From contig NC_014551.1 in the NCBI RefSeq assembly GCF_000196735.1, positions 2,661,001-2,725,000 of the forward strand: a DNA stretch of 64,000 nucleotides. Direction: 5' to 3'. This DNA comes from Bacillus amyloliquefaciens DSM 7 = ATCC 23350 (GTDB taxonomy: Bacteria; Bacillota; Bacilli; Bacillales; Bacillaceae). Numbering within the stretch: position 1 is the first letter of the stretch; each line of letters begins with the position of its first letter. The notes under the pieces are model-generated. The model saw only the letters and a list, made by a program, of their open reading frames with translations, had not been told where the DNA came from and ran no database searches. Of the stretch, positions 50,160-60,041 are shown piece by piece. A program made the position numbers and the translations under genes.

Positions 50160-51872
50160 TTAATCATTGCGCGTCAGAAATGCTTTGACCTCATGTAGCG
50201 GCCGGGCGTTTAAAACATTCTTTGTTTCTGTCCAGCCTTTGCGCGCAGCGGTCACGCCCGTTTTCATGTCATCGAGCATCTCTATATTATGGGCATCCGT
50301 ATTAATGACCAAAGTCACGCCTTTTTCGTTTGCTTTGATCAGATGCTCAGTCCGTAAATCGAGGCGCGCGGGGTTTGCATTCAGTTCAAGCGCCGTATTT
50401 GTTTTGGCGGCGAGTTCAATCAGCATGTCGATGTCGACTTCATAGCCGGCCCGTCTTCCGATCAGCCGTCCCGTCGGGTGGGCGATAATATCCACGTGCT
50501 TATTCGTCAGCGCCTGTTCAAGCCGTTTCATAATGACATGTTCCGGCTGGCTGAAGCTTGAATGAATAGACGCGATGACAAGATCCATTTCAGACAGGAC
50601 ACTGTCATCATAATCAAGTGAGCCGTCGGGGAGAATGTCCATTTCCACGCCTTTAAAGATATGGAAGTTTTCAAACTCGGCGTTCAACGCGTCAATTTCT
50701 TCCGCTTGTTTTCTGAGCCGTTCGGCCGTTAACCCATTGGCCACCTTTAAATATTGGGAATGATCGGTGATCGCCATGTACTGATAACCTTTTGCCATAC
50801 ACGCTTCTGCCATTTCCCTGATAGAAAAAGCGCCGTCACTCCAAGCTGAGTGCATATGGAGATCGCCTTTTATCTCTTTTTGCTCCACAAGGTCCGTTTC
50901 TTCCCGATACGTGTCGACCTCCTGCCCGCTTTCTCTGAGCTCCGGAGGAATAAACGGCAGACCGAAGTGGGCGTAAAAGGCTTCTTCGCTCGGGAAAGTT
51001 TTGACTTCTCCCGTTTCTATCGTTTCAACCCCGTATTCGCTGATCCGTTCACCGCGCTCTTTTGCCAGCTGGCGCATTCTAATGTTGTGATCTTTGGAGC
51101 CCGTAAAATGATGCAGTGTGGTCGCAAACTGCTCCTCTGTCACAAGCCGGAAATCCACACTCGTCTCATATTCAAAGGTCAGGATGACTGATACCTTTGT
51201 ATCCCCGCTCGCTATCACGTCTTTTACGTTCGGCAGGGACAGAAGCTGGTCTCTGACAGCCGCCGGGTGATCTGTGGCGATAATGTAATCCAGATCTTTT
51301 ACGGTTTCCCGCGCTCTTCTGAGACTGCCGGCACGGGAATATTTCTGAATATCCGTCAGCCCGGCCAAATGTTCTTCAATCACTGAAGCAATGCTGAGCG
51401 CATAGCCGATCGGAAAACGTTCAGGCTGTTTTCCGGCTTCTCCGAGAGCCTGGAGGATTTTCTCCTCTGTTTTTTTGCCGAAACCGGCGAGGCCCTGTAC
51501 TTTTTTCTGCTCGCATGCTTCTTTCAGCGATTCCGCGTCATGAACGCCCAGCTCTTGATACAGCTTGGCGATTTTCTTGCCGCCGAGGCCCGGAAGCTTC
51601 AACAAAGGAACCAAGCCTTCAGGGACTTCTTTCTGCAATTGGAGAAGCGTGCCGGACACGCCTTCCTGCATATATTCACGAATGACGCTATAAGTGCCTT
51701 TTCCGATGCCGGATAAAGACATCATGTCGTCGATTTCCGACAGGCTGCGGTCATCCTGCTCAAGCGCCGCTGCCGCTTTTCGGAAGGCTGATATTTTAAA
51801 CGGGTTGTCCCCTTTCAGTTCCATATAGACCGCAATCGTTTCAAGCAGCCTGATAATATCTTTTTTATGCAT
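50160..51872 (-). CDS. polX: DNA polymerase X with PHP domain
   Basis: The 570-aa protein combines an N-terminal family X polymerase (helix-hairpin-helix [12 protein letters not shown] and [14 protein letters not shown]; nucleotidyl-transfer site [17 protein letters not shown]) with a C-terminal PHP exonuclease ([40 protein letters not shown]). In B. subtilis it fills gaps and removes damaged ends in base excision repair. I start at ATG 51872, giving the family length. It has its own promoter at 51904-51932. Confidence 0.95.
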   Translation of the reverse strand: MHKKDIIRLLETIAVYMELKGDNPFKISAFRKAAAALEQDDRSLSEIDDMMSLSGIGKGTYSVIREYMQEGVSGTLLQLQKEVPEGLVPLLKLPGLGGKKIAKLYQELGVHDAESLKEACEQKKVQGLAGFGKKTEEKILQALGEAGKQPERFPIGYALSIASVIEEHLAGLTDIQKYSRAGSLRRARETVKDLDYIIATDHPAAVRDQLLSLPNVKDVIASGDTKVSVILTFEYETSVDFRLVTEEQFATTLHHFTGSKDHNIRMRQLAKERGERISEYGVETIETGEVKTFPSEEAFYAHFGLPFIPPELRESGQEVDTYREETDLVEQKEIKGDLHMHSAWSDGAFSIREMAEACMAKGYQYMAITDHSQYLKVANGLTAERLRKQAEEIDALNAEFENFHIFKGVEMDILPDGSLDYDDSVLSEMDLVIASIHSSFSQPEHVIMKRLEQALTNKHVDIIAHPTGRLIGRRAGYEVDIDMLIELAAKTNTALELNANPARLDLRTEHLIKANEKGVTLVINTDAHNIEMLDDMKTGVTAARKGWTETKNVLNARPLHEVKAFLTRND

Positions 51873-51903
51873 ACTGTTAACCCCCAGTCGTTTCCTGCTT
51901 TTC

Positions 51904-51932
51904 ATCATACAAATTTTTCTCCTCCTGCACAA
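51904..51932 (-). promoter_or_regulatory. Sigma-A promoter of the polX operon
   Basis: On the minus strand TTGTGC (51932-51927), 17 bp and TATGAT (51909-51904), placing the start about 25 nt before polX and after the yshB terminator. Confidence 0.7.
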
Positions 51933-51946
51933 CTGACGCAGAGCTT

Positions 51947-51979
51947 GAAAAAAACTTCTCCGGTCAAGAGAAGTTTTTT
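51947..51979 (-). terminator. Terminator of zapA-yshB
   Basis: AACTTCTC/GAGAAGTT with a 7-nt loop and T7 on the minus strand, overlapping the yshB stop. Confidence 0.88.
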
Positions 51980-52511
51980 ATGCCCCGTACTGGGCCCACA
52001 GTTCTTGCAGAAGCCCTGACAGATACGGCGTATGATGTGTGATGATATCCGCAAGCGTTGATTGTGCGAGCATATCTTGAAGCGCGCTTACAGGCAGTAC
52101 GGATGCGACGTATAACAGGATAAACGCAAATAGATAGACTTCCAGAAACCCGAGCACCCCGCCAAGCAGTTTGTTGATCTGTTTAATGACCGGAATGCTG
52201 GCGATGATATTAAGGGCCGCTCCGATAATCCGGAGCAGAATCTTTGCGATGATAAACAAAATGACAAACGCGATCGCATTGTAATAAGCCGTCTCTACGT
52301 TTCCATTAATAAAAGAAAGAGCCGCCTGGCCGCCGGAAAAATCAGGCGCAGGTATAAAGCTCAAATGCGGCGCAAGGTTTTTGTAAAAAAGCGCCGCAAA
52401 CGCAATCGAAAGGATAAAACTCGTTAAATATATAAATTGGAGGATAAATCCTCTCTTCAATCCAAGCAATGTGCCCATCAAGAGCAAAACTAAGATGATG
52501 ATATCTATCAT
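51978..52511 (-). CDS. yshB: YshB, CvpA-family membrane protein
   Basis: The 177-aa protein has four hydrophobic helices (about 2-45 as a pair, 62-90, 100-135) and resembles CvpA (colicin V production) proteins, whose role in Gram-positives is unclear. I start at ATG 52511, which overlaps no coding sequence and gives the length I recall. An upstream in-frame ATG would overlap zapA. Co-transcribed with zapA. Confidence 0.88.
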   Translation of the reverse strand: MIDIIILVLLLMGTLLGLKRGFILQFIYLTSFILSIAFAALFYKNLAPHLSFIPAPDFSGGQAALSFINGNVETAYYNAIAFVILFIIAKILLRIIGAALNIIASIPVIKQINKLLGGVLGFLEVYLFAFILLYVASVLPVSALQDMLAQSTLADIITHHTPYLSGLLQELWAQYGA

Positions 52512-52518
52512 ATGGTGT

Positions 52519-52776
52519 TCATTCCTTTTCTTTAAGCTGCCGCTCCAGTATTTCATATTTTTCTTGCAGTTTCATATAATCATGCACGACATTGACCGCA
52601 GTCAAAACAGCGAGCTTATTTATATCAAGATATGGATTTTTCTCGTTGATTTCTCTCATTTTATCATCAACCATTCCGGCCACATGACGCATGTGCGCTT
52701 TGCTTTCTTCCCCGATAATGGTGAAGTGCTGGCCGTAAATGTTAACTGTCGTTTTGGTTTTTTTGCCGTCAGACAA
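52519..52776 (-). CDS. zapA: ZapA, FtsZ-ring assembly protein
   Basis: The 85-aa protein has an N-terminal beta-rich domain (TTVNIYGQHFTIIGEES) and a C-terminal helix forming an antiparallel coiled coil (KLQEKYEILERQLKEKE). It promotes FtsZ bundling at the division septum. First gene of zapA-yshB. B. subtilis ZapA (YshA) has the same place. Confidence 0.95.
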   Translation of the reverse strand: MSDGKKTKTTVNIYGQHFTIIGEESKAHMRHVAGMVDDKMREINEKNPYLDINKLAVLTAVNVVHDYMKLQEKYEILERQLKEKE

Positions 52777-52794
52777 CGTTTCTCCTCCATTCCG

Positions 52795-52870
52795 CGAGAA
52801 TCCTAGTTCCTATCATACCACGATTATCGTTTGAATGGAAAGACGAGCCTCGGGCTGTTATGATACACTG
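52795..52870. promoter_or_regulatory. Divergent promoters of zapA and rnhC
   Basis: Leftward: TTCCAT, 17 bp and TATGAT (52817-52812) preceded by TGG. Rightward: TATGAT (52859-52864) preceded by TGT. Both are extended -10 promoters with weak -35 elements. Confidence 0.45.
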
Positions 52871-52909
52871 GTATATACAGTGAAAAGTGCCAAAAAAGGA
52901 GATTATATC

Positions 52910-53851
52910 GTGTCCCATTCTGTTATAAAAGTATCCGCTTCCGCTATAGAACAAATGAAACATTCCTATGCCGGCTCCCTTACTTCCGCCGTTCCGCAGG
53001 GCGCCGTCTTCCAGGCTAAGCCTCCGGGCTGTACCATTACAGCCTACCGTTCGGGCAAGGTTCTCTTTCAAGGAAGAAACGCCGGCACAGAAGCGGCCCG
53101 CTGGGGAACGGCTGAGGCGCCGAAGGCAAAGAAAACCGTCAAAAAAGCGGCCGATCCGATCTACGCTCCCCCGGCGGGCATTGCGTCCATGTCGGTGATC
53201 GGCTCAGATGAGGTCGGAACAGGCGATTATTTCGGGCCGATAACGGTTGCCTGCGCCTACGCCGACAAAACAAAGCTTTCTTTAATGAAAGAACTGGGCG
53301 TCAAGGATTCGAAGGATTTAAAAGATCCGCAGATTATTGAAATCGCCAAACTGTTAATTAAAACCATTCCCTACAGCCTGCTTGTGTTAAAAAACGAAAA
53401 ATACAATCAGATGCAGGAAAAAGGCATGAGTCAAGGAAAAATGAAGGCGCTCCTTCATAATCAGGCGATTTCCAACCTGCTGAAAAAAATGAACGGCGTC
53501 AAACCGGAAGCGATTCTGATTGACCAATTCGCAGAGCCTGGCATTTATTTTAAGCATCTTTCCGGGCGGGATATCGTAAAAGAAAAAACGTTTTTCAGCA
53601 CGAAGGCGGAAAGCATACACCTTTCCGTCGCCGCAGCCTCTATCATCGCGCGATATTCTTTCTTACTTGAAATGGATAAGCTTTCCCGTGAAGCCGGGAT
53701 GACGATCCCCAAAGGCGCGGGGCCGCACGTCGATGAAGCTGCCGCCAAGCTGATCATCAATAAGGGAGAAGATGCGCTCAGAACATTCACCAAACTTCAT
53801 TTTGCCAATACGCAAAAGGCGAAGCGTCTTGTCGAACGGAAGCGGTCATAA
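52910..53851 (+). CDS. rnhC: Ribonuclease HIII
   Basis: The 313-aa type 2 RNase H removes RNA from RNA-DNA hybrids and R-loops. The N-terminal TBP-like domain (about 1-80) is followed by the catalytic domain with GSDEVGTGDYFGP (D and E metal ligands near residue 100), AILIDQFAEPG and later acidic residues. I start at the GTG at 52910, 8 nt after AAGGAG, giving the family length. An upstream in-frame start has no signal. Confidence 0.95.
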   Translation: MSHSVIKVSASAIEQMKHSYAGSLTSAVPQGAVFQAKPPGCTITAYRSGKVLFQGRNAGTEAARWGTAEAPKAKKTVKKAADPIYAPPAGIASMSVIGSDEVGTGDYFGPITVACAYADKTKLSLMKELGVKDSKDLKDPQIIEIAKLLIKTIPYSLLVLKNEKYNQMQEKGMSQGKMKALLHNQAISNLLKKMNGVKPEAILIDQFAEPGIYFKHLSGRDIVKEKTFFSTKAESIHLSVAAASIIARYSFLLEMDKLSREAGMTIPKGAGPHVDEAAAKLIINKGEDALRTFTKLHFANTQKAKRLVERKRS

Positions 53852-53889
53852 TAAAAAAAAGCTTGCAGAGTGATCTGCAAGCTTTTTTC
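53850..53889. terminator. Bidirectional terminator between rnhC and pheT
   Basis: AAAAGCTTGCAGA/TCTGCAAGCTTTT with a 4-nt loop. Confidence 0.92.
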
Positions 53890-53890
53890 T

Positions 53891-56305
53891 TTAGCCTCTT
53901 AATACGGCCTGATACGTTTCTTCCAACGCCTTCAGCACGTTTTCATGGACTTTTGTCACTTCTTCTTCTGTCAATGTTTGTTCAGGATTAACATATTGAA
54001 GCGAGAAGGCGACGGATTTTTTGCCCTCTTCCATATGCTCGCCTTCGTACACATCGAAGACGGTGACTTCTTTCAACAGCGCGCCGCCGGCATCTTTGAT
54101 AACGGCTTCGAGCTGTCCGCTTGTAACGGTTTTATCTGCAACAAGCGCGATGTCACGCGTGACGGACGGGTATTTCGGAATCGCCGTGTACACGAGAGGT
54201 TCTGTTTCTTCGGTCAGAAGCGCGTGCAGATCAAGCTCGAACACATACGTTTCTTTGATATCCAGCTCTTTTTCCATTGCCGGGTGCACCTGTCCGATAA
54301 ATCCGGCAAGTGAGCCGTTCAAAAGAATGTTTGCGGTCCGGCCGGGATGCATGTTTTTGCGTTCTGACTGGACAAATTCAATCCGGTCTGACACATTCAA
54401 TTGATGCAGCAGGCCTTCAACGATACCTTTGACAACGAAGAAATCAACCGGCTTTTTCTCACCCTGCCATAAGTTTTTGCGCCATAATCCGGTTACAGCT
54501 CCGGCAACCCGTTCTTTTTCAACAGGTTTTGTATTTTCTTCCTTCGTCAGAAATACAGAACCCGTTTCGTATAAAGCAACGGAATCAGTCTGTCTGGCCA
54601 GGTTGTATGAAACAGCTTCAAGCAGATTCGGCACGAGGCTGTGTCTGAGAATGCTTCTTTCTTCGCTCATCGGCAGAGCCAGCATCGTGTTGAATGATTT
54701 TTCGATCGCAAAAGCGGCCGCTTTTTTATCATTAGTCAATGAATAAGTGGTCGCTTGAGAAAGACCCGCTCCTTCAAGGAAACGTCTCACTTTCCGGCGT
54801 TTTGCCTGATACGGGGTCAAGCCGCCTGTCGTGCCGGCCGTTTCCGGAAGCGTGGACGGAATATTGTCATACCCGTATAATCTTGCCGCTTCTTCAATCA
54901 GGTCTTCTTCGATTTTAATATCTCCGCGGCGTGACGGCACCGTTACAACGAGAACGTCTTCAGCTTCACCGACTGCAAAACCGAGCCGCTTGTAAATGCT
55001 GATGATTTCTTCCTTAGCGATTGTCATGCCGAGCACGGCGTTCACTTTTTCAACTGACACGTGAATGTTGTTCGCTTCGATTTTCAGATGGTTTTCTTCA
55101 ACCGTGCCTGACAGCACTTCTCCGCCTGCATACGCCTGAATGAGGCTGCAGGCCCGTTCAGCTGCAAGCAGAACGCGTGCCGGGTCAATGCCTTTTTCAT
55201 ATCTGGCGCTCGCTTCGCTTCTCAGCCCGAGGTCTCTCGACGCTTTGCGGACGGTCTGTCCGTCGAAATAAGCGGCTTCCAGTAAAATCGAGGTGGTGTC
55301 TTCACGGACTTCAGACTCGGCTCCGCCCATAACTCCCGCGACTGCTTGCGCCTTTTTTCCGTTTGTGATGACCAAATGGCTGCTTGACAGCTTGCGCTCC
55401 TGTTCATCGAGCGTCACGATGGTTTCGTTTTCCGCCGCTTTTCTGACAACGACCTCTTTTGAACCGAACCGGTCGTAATCGAAAGCGTGAAGCGGCTGGC
55501 CGTATTCAAGCAGGACGAAGTTTGTAATGTCCACGACGTTATTATGCGGGCGGATGCCTGCATTCATCAGCTTCGTCTGCATCCAAAGCGGTGACGGGCC
55601 GATTTTGACGTTTTTAATGATTTTCGCGGCGTAATGCGGGTTGGCCTGCGTATCTTCAATCTTGACGGAAACAGCGTCCGCCGCTTTTTCTGCCGCTGTT
55701 TCATATGAAGTCTCCGGAAGCTTTACCTCTGCGCCAAGGATAGCCGCGACTTCATAAGCTACGCCAAGCATGTTCATCGCGTCGGCGCGGTTCGGCGTTA
55801 AGCCCAATTCTAAAATCGCATCGTCAAGCTGAAGGGCCGCCATTGCGTCAGCTCCCGTTTCAGCATCATTCGGAAACACGAAAATGCCTTCCGCATATTC
55901 TTTCGCCACGAGCTTGCTTTCAATGCCGAGCTCCTGAAGGGAACAGATCATGCCGTGAGATGCCTCGCCGCGAAGCTTGGCTTTTTTAATTTTGAAATTG
56001 CCGGGAAGCACGGCTCCGACCGTTGCAACGGCAACCTTCTGTCCTTTATCAACATTCGGGGCGCCGCAGATAATCTGCACGGGTTCCTCCGCACCGATAT
56101 CGACAAGGCATTTGTTGAGTTTGTCGGCATTCGGGTGCTGTTCACGTTCAAGCACGTGTCCGATGACAACGCCTTTTACGCCTTCCCCTTTATACTCGAT
56201 ACCTTCAACTTCAATACCGGCTCTTGTAATTTTTTCTGCAAGCACGGCCGGGTCGATTCCCTGCAAGTCAACGTAATCTTCTAACCATTTATAAGAAACA
56301 AACAT
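53891..56305 (-). CDS. pheT: Phenylalanyl-tRNA synthetase, beta subunit
   Basis: The 804-aa subunit contains an EMAP-like tRNA-binding domain (about 40-150, with [18 protein letters not shown]), the B3/B4 editing domain (about 205-400), B5, a core synthetase-like domain, and a C-terminal ferredoxin-fold anticodon-binding domain ([12 protein letters not shown] near 714). I start at ATG 56305 ([12 protein letters not shown]). It follows pheS by 13 nt. Confidence 0.96.
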   Translation of the reverse strand: MFVSYKWLEDYVDLQGIDPAVLAEKITRAGIEVEGIEYKGEGVKGVVIGHVLEREQHPNADKLNKCLVDIGAEEPVQIICGAPNVDKGQKVAVATVGAVLPGNFKIKKAKLRGEASHGMICSLQELGIESKLVAKEYAEGIFVFPNDAETGADAMAALQLDDAILELGLTPNRADAMNMLGVAYEVAAILGAEVKLPETSYETAAEKAADAVSVKIEDTQANPHYAAKIIKNVKIGPSPLWMQTKLMNAGIRPHNNVVDITNFVLLEYGQPLHAFDYDRFGSKEVVVRKAAENETIVTLDEQERKLSSSHLVITNGKKAQAVAGVMGGAESEVREDTTSILLEAAYFDGQTVRKASRDLGLRSEASARYEKGIDPARVLLAAERACSLIQAYAGGEVLSGTVEENHLKIEANNIHVSVEKVNAVLGMTIAKEEIISIYKRLGFAVGEAEDVLVVTVPSRRGDIKIEEDLIEEAARLYGYDNIPSTLPETAGTTGGLTPYQAKRRKVRRFLEGAGLSQATTYSLTNDKKAAAFAIEKSFNTMLALPMSEERSILRHSLVPNLLEAVSYNLARQTDSVALYETGSVFLTKEENTKPVEKERVAGAVTGLWRKNLWQGEKKPVDFFVVKGIVEGLLHQLNVSDRIEFVQSERKNMHPGRTANILLNGSLAGFIGQVHPAMEKELDIKETYVFELDLHALLTEETEPLVYTAIPKYPSVTRDIALVADKTVTSGQLEAVIKDAGGALLKEVTVFDVYEGEHMEEGKKSVAFSLQYVNPEQTLTEEEVTKVHENVLKALEETYQAVLRG

Positions 56306-56318
56306 GTGTATCCTCCTC

Positions 56319-57353
56319 TTACGCCTGTTTAAACTGCGAAATGAATCTGACATCATTGGTATAGAAATGGCGGATATCTTCAATGCCGTATTTCAGCATC
56401 GCGATACGTTCAACACCCATTCCGAAAGCAAAACCCTGGTACTCTTCAGGATTGAACCCGGCCATTTTCAGCACGTTCGGGTGAACCATGCCGGCGCCGA
56501 GAATTTCGATCCAGCCTGTTTTTTTGCAGACGGAGCAGCCTTGTCCGCCGCACTTAAAGCAGGTCACATCCACTTCGACAGAAGGCTCTGTGAATGGGAA
56601 GAAGCTCGGACGGAGCCTGATTTCACGGTCTTGGCCGAACATTTTTTTCGCGACCAATTCAAGCGTGCCTTTCAGGTCGCTCATGCTGATTTTGCGGTCC
56701 ACGACGAGACCCTCGATCTGCATGAACTGATGGGAATGTGTCGCGTCATCGTTGTCACGGCGATACACTTTACCGGGACAAATGATTTTGACGGGGCCTT
56801 TTCCTTTATGTTTTTCCATCGTGCGTGTCTGCACCGGTGACGTCTGCGTTCTCATCAGCATTTCTTCTGTAATGTAAAAGCTGTCCTGCATGTCGCGGGC
56901 CGGATGTTCCTTCGGCAGATTCAGCGCTTCGAAGTTATAATAATCCGTTTCCACTTCAGGGCCTTCTTCTACGGTATATCCCATACCGATAAATAAATCT
57001 TCAATTTCTTCAATAACGACCGTCAGCGGATGGCGTCCGCCGATGTTTACCGGACTGCCAGGCAATGTGACATCAATCGTCTGACTGCTGAGTTTTTTAT
57101 TCATCTCTTCTTGTTCAAGCTGTTCATTTTTCGCCGTTATGGCTGCTGCAATGCGCTCTCTCACTTCATTGGCGAGGGCTCCCATTTTCGGGCGCTCTTC
57201 GGCGGACAGTTTGCCCATGCCGCGGAGAACTTCTGTAATCGGCCCTTTTTTTCCGAGATATTGCACCCGAATATCGTTAACTTCTTTTAATGAACCAGCC
57301 GCTTCTACTTTTTCTGCAGCTTCCAGTTCGAGCTGTTTAAGCTTCTCTTCCAT
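56319..57353 (-). CDS. pheS: Phenylalanyl-tRNA synthetase, alpha subunit
   Basis: The 344-aa class II synthetase subunit has an N-terminal coiled coil followed by the catalytic core with motif 2 ([20 protein letters not shown] region) and motif 3 ([17 protein letters not shown] near 315). A cysteine cluster [17 protein letters not shown] near 275-290 may bind zinc. I choose the second of two adjacent ATGs, 7 nt after GGAGG, for the usual length. Controlled by a T-box. Confidence 0.95.
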   Translation of the reverse strand: MEEKLKQLELEAAEKVEAAGSLKEVNDIRVQYLGKKGPITEVLRGMGKLSAEERPKMGALANEVRERIAAAITAKNEQLEQEEMNKKLSSQTIDVTLPGSPVNIGGRHPLTVVIEEIEDLFIGMGYTVEEGPEVETDYYNFEALNLPKEHPARDMQDSFYITEEMLMRTQTSPVQTRTMEKHKGKGPVKIICPGKVYRRDNDDATHSHQFMQIEGLVVDRKISMSDLKGTLELVAKKMFGQDREIRLRPSFFPFTEPSVEVDVTCFKCGGQGCSVCKKTGWIEILGAGMVHPNVLKMAGFNPEEYQGFAFGMGVERIAMLKYGIEDIRHFYTNDVRFISQFKQA

Positions 57354-57677
57354 CATGCATCCTCCTTTTATGTAAACCAAACCGTTCTATGCCTTTTTCA
57401 GAAAACAAAAAAACCCGCCCCTTAGAGAAGGGACGAGTTGTGGCCGCGGTACCACCCTTTTTAAGGCAGACTTCATCTGCCGAAAGCTTCATTGACATAA
57501 CGGAAACGATCGTTCCGGTTCACCTTTACGCGCGTTTGGCGCGGTCCCGGTGACAACTCGAGAGGTGAAAATCAATTTCTGTGCTGCGATAAAAATGCTT
57601 TCAGTCAGCGGCATTTTCTCCCTGGAAGGCAGTGTGTGCAAAAATTGACGTCCTCTGTCACGGTTTTTACATTATTG
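57354..57677 (-). promoter_or_regulatory. Phenylalanine-responsive T-box leader of pheST
   Basis: The minus strand has the T-box AGGGTGGTACCGCGG (57458-57444) followed by a terminator (about 57440-57404, CTCGTCCCTT pairing with AAGGGGCGGG, then T7). In stem I the segment GATTTTCACC carries TTC (57569-57567), a Phe specifier followed by A. Confidence 0.92.
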
Positions 57678-57683
57678 CTATCT

Positions 57684-57712
57684 ATTATAGTGAAATTCGC
57701 GGCTTTGCGCAA
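57684..57712 (-). promoter_or_regulatory. Sigma-A promoter of pheST
   Basis: On the minus strand TTGCGC (57712-57707), 17 bp and TATAAT (57689-57684), immediately after the ysgA stop. Confidence 0.8.
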
Positions 57713-57713
57713 C

Positions 57714-58460
57714 CTATCCTCTAAGATGATATACGAGGATTGCGGCCGCTACCGCCACATTCAGCGATTCCGCCTGTCCGTACAACGGAACATACAGGTT
57801 GAGATCTGTTTTTTGCAGAAGGCCGGCGTCCACTCCCGCTCCCTCGTTCCCGACGATTAACGCGAACGATTCTTCAGGCTTCACGCTTTGATAAACCGCA
57901 CCGTTTTCAAGCGCCGTGCCGTAGATCGCGACACCTTGTGATTTCAGCTCATCGATAAACTCATCAAGCGGACGTTTCAAAATGGGAATATGAAAGTGAG
58001 ATCCTTGGGCAGAACGCAGCGTTTTTCCGCTGTATGGATCTGCCGTCCCGTCACCAAGGACAACGGCGTCGATACCCGCCGCATCCGCCGTTCTGATCAT
58101 TGTTCCTAAATTCCCCGGGTCCTGCACGGCATCAATCAGAAGGAGCCGCTTCAGCGGATCAGGCTTCTCTTCCGGCATATGGCAGACTGCGGCGATCCGC
58201 TGCGGCGTTTCCGTTTCCGTCACGGCTGAAAACGCGTCTTCGCTCAGCACATAACAAGGAATGCTCATGTCCAGATCGGCTGGGATGGCGCTCTCATCTT
58301 TTACGAGAATTTCTTTTACCGTTCCCTTTGATTTGAGCGCTTCTTCTGCCAGATGCTCTCCTTCTATCAGAAATGTATTCGTTTTAAGTCTCTCTTTTTT
58401 TGTGTGAAGTTTTTTCCAGTCCTTCACTTTTTGGTTTTTTGCAGAGTCGATTCGTTTCAC
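57714..58460 (-). CDS. ysgA: YsgA, SpoU/TrmH-family RNA 2'-O-methyltransferase
   Basis: The 248-aa SAM-dependent knot (SPOUT) enzyme modifies RNA ribose, probably 23S rRNA. An N-terminal substrate-binding domain is followed by the three SpoU motifs: DPGNLGTMIRTADAAG near 125, LIVGNEGAG near 204 and VPLYGQAESLNVAVAAAI near 225. I start at the GTG at 58460, giving the length I recall; the upstream ATG at 58487 has no ribosome-binding site, while AAAGGAGAG lies between them. Confidence 0.88.
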   Translation of the reverse strand: MKRIDSAKNQKVKDWKKLHTKKERLKTNTFLIEGEHLAEEALKSKGTVKEILVKDESAIPADLDMSIPCYVLSEDAFSAVTETETPQRIAAVCHMPEEKPDPLKRLLLIDAVQDPGNLGTMIRTADAAGIDAVVLGDGTADPYSGKTLRSAQGSHFHIPILKRPLDEFIDELKSQGVAIYGTALENGAVYQSVKPEESFALIVGNEGAGVDAGLLQKTDLNLYVPLYGQAESLNVAVAAAILVYHLRG

Positions 58461-58580
58461 TTTATTTCTGTGCTCTCCTTTTTTCATGCATGTTGTTATT
58501 ATATCTCAAGAACAGCACATAATAAACCGCGTGCGCGGTAAGAATATGCGTATCACAATCAGGAAAAAGGAGCGGTTGTA

Positions 58581-58796
58581 ATGGATCTTAATTTACGCAA
58601 CGCCGTTATTGCCAATGTAACCGGCAATAACCAAGACCAGCTGGAGCACACTATCGTTGACGCCATCCAAAGCGGTGAAGAAAAAATGCTTCCGGGCCTC
58701 GGCGTATTATTCGAAGTTCTTTGGCAGCATGCGTCAGAATCAGAAAAAAATGAAATGCTCAAAACACTTGAAGGCGGATTAAAGCCTGCGCAATAA
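58581..58796 (+). CDS. sspI: Small acid-soluble spore protein SspI
   Basis: The 71-aa minor SASP ([17 protein letters not shown] start) is made in the forespore. It matches SspI in length and sequence as I recall it, and has no similarity to alpha/beta DNA-binding SASPs. AAAAGGAG precedes the ATG. CATAATA (58518-58524) could be a sigma-G -10, but the -35 is poor. The leader holds a GC-rich palindrome ACCGCG-TG-CGCGGT (58526-58539). Confidence 0.93.
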   Translation: MDLNLRNAVIANVTGNNQDQLEHTIVDAIQSGEEKMLPGLGVLFEVLWQHASESEKNEMLKTLEGGLKPAQ

Positions 58797-58801
58797 GCAT
58801 G

Positions 58802-58830
58802 AACCGGGTGATGGCACACCCGGTTTTTTT
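58802..58830 (+). terminator. Terminator of sspI
   Basis: AACCGGGTG/CACCCGGTT with a short loop and seven T residues, 6 nt after the stop. Confidence 0.9.
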
Positions 58831-58856
58831 GTATAATAACGGCGAGGGGGATCGCC

Positions 58857-59942
58857 ATGCAGTTACAGCCGGAACTGGCAAAGAAATTGATTGCCGAAGT
58901 CAAACACATGTACAGCCGCGAAGTGATTATTGCCGATACAAAAGGAATGATCATCGCCGGCACCAACGAAGCGCGCGCCGGATGTTTTCATGAAGGCGCA
59001 CTGATCTGCGCGCGCGAAAAACGGAATGTCATCATCACGAAAGAAGATGAAAAACGGCTCGAGGGCGTAAAAGCAGGACTGAACCTCCCCGTTTTTTCGG
59101 GTCATGAGGTGATCGGAGTATTCGGTCTGACAGGAAACCCTGACGATATCCTGCCTTTCGGAGAATTGCTCAGAAAAATGACAGAGCTGTTTATTAAAGA
59201 AACGCGCCACATGGAAGAAGCGCAGTGGCGTGCGAGAATGCTTGAATCTTTTATGGTTGATTGGCTGCAGTTAAAAGAATGGTCCCCGGGCTTTATAGAA
59301 AAAGCAAAGCTCCTCGGCGCAGATCTGCATTCACACCGCCGGATCATACTCATTCAAGACCGTTATAAGCAATATAAAGCAGAAGAGCTCAGGCGAATCT
59401 GGCAGAACGAATGCCCTGAAGACCTGTTTGTCCGCTGGGGAAATGAACGCATTCTCATTAATCATGAAACAAATTCAAGTTCCAAACAGCAGCTGATCAA
59501 AAGAATCGGCGCTGTTTTTGGGCAGCCTGTCACGGCCGGCATCGGTCGGATTGTTCCGGGAGAGCGCCTCACGGAATCATACGGACAGGCGGAGAAAGCT
59601 CTTTCGGCAGGCATTGCTGACAAGCAGGCCGTCTTTGAAGAAGATTTAAAACTGGATATGTGTCTTGCCGAAATTGCGCCCGGCACACGGTCGGAATTTT
59701 CACGCCGTGTTCTCAAGCATGTGCTCGGCCGTGAAGAACTTCTGGATACGCTGCGCGCCTTTTTCAACCGGCAATTATCGTTAAAGCGCACCGCTAGCGA
59801 CATGCACATTCATATTAATACATTGCGCTACCGTCTTTCCAAACTGGAATCATTGACAAATATGAAGCTTGACCGCCCTGAAGACATTACGGCTTTTTAT
59901 TTGGCGCTTCGCTTTTTAGACCAACATACAAAAAACACGTAA
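58857..59942 (+). CDS. ysfB: CdaR-type transcription regulator (YsfB)
   Basis: The 361-aa protein has an N-terminal sugar-diacid recognition domain (about 1-130, with SREVIIADTKGMIIAGTNEAR split near 20-40) and a C-terminal PucR-type helix-turn-helix (SLKRTASDMHIHINTLRYRLSKLE near 315-340). Placed 100 bp before glcDF in the same direction, it probably senses glycolate or a related acid and activates these genes, as suggested for B. subtilis. GAGGGGG lies 6 nt before the ATG. It sits 26 nt after the sspI terminator. Confidence 0.9.
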   Translation: MQLQPELAKKLIAEVKHMYSREVIIADTKGMIIAGTNEARAGCFHEGALICAREKRNVIITKEDEKRLEGVKAGLNLPVFSGHEVIGVFGLTGNPDDILPFGELLRKMTELFIKETRHMEEAQWRARMLESFMVDWLQLKEWSPGFIEKAKLLGADLHSHRRIILIQDRYKQYKAEELRRIWQNECPEDLFVRWGNERILINHETNSSSKQQLIKRIGAVFGQPVTAGIGRIVPGERLTESYGQAEKALSAGIADKQAVFEEDLKLDMCLAEIAPGTRSEFSRRVLKHVLGREELLDTLRAFFNRQLSLKRTASDMHIHINTLRYRLSKLESLTNMKLDRPEDITAFYLALRFLDQHTKNT

Positions 59943-60005
59943 TCTCATCGTCATTTTTCATATGTTTCTCCATAGTGCGCGGAATCATTTTTCTTTACAA
60001 TTAAA

Positions 60006-60019
60006 TGAAAACGCTTTTC
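60006..60019 (+). promoter_or_regulatory. cre-like site in front of glcD
   Basis: TGAAAACGCTTTTC matches TGWAANCGNTNWCA at 12 of 14 positions. TACAAT at 59996-60001 is a possible -10 just upstream, which would put the site at the start point, a place for CcpA repression. Confidence 0.6.
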
Positions 60020-60041
60020 TAATCAGGGAGGTTGGGAGAAT

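Noticed and set aside
59994..60023. TTTACA-18 bp-TCTAAT as the glcD promoter
   Set aside because: Transcription would begin inside the glcD ribosome-binding site (GGGAGG at 60026-60031). The upstream TACAAT is more plausible as the -10.
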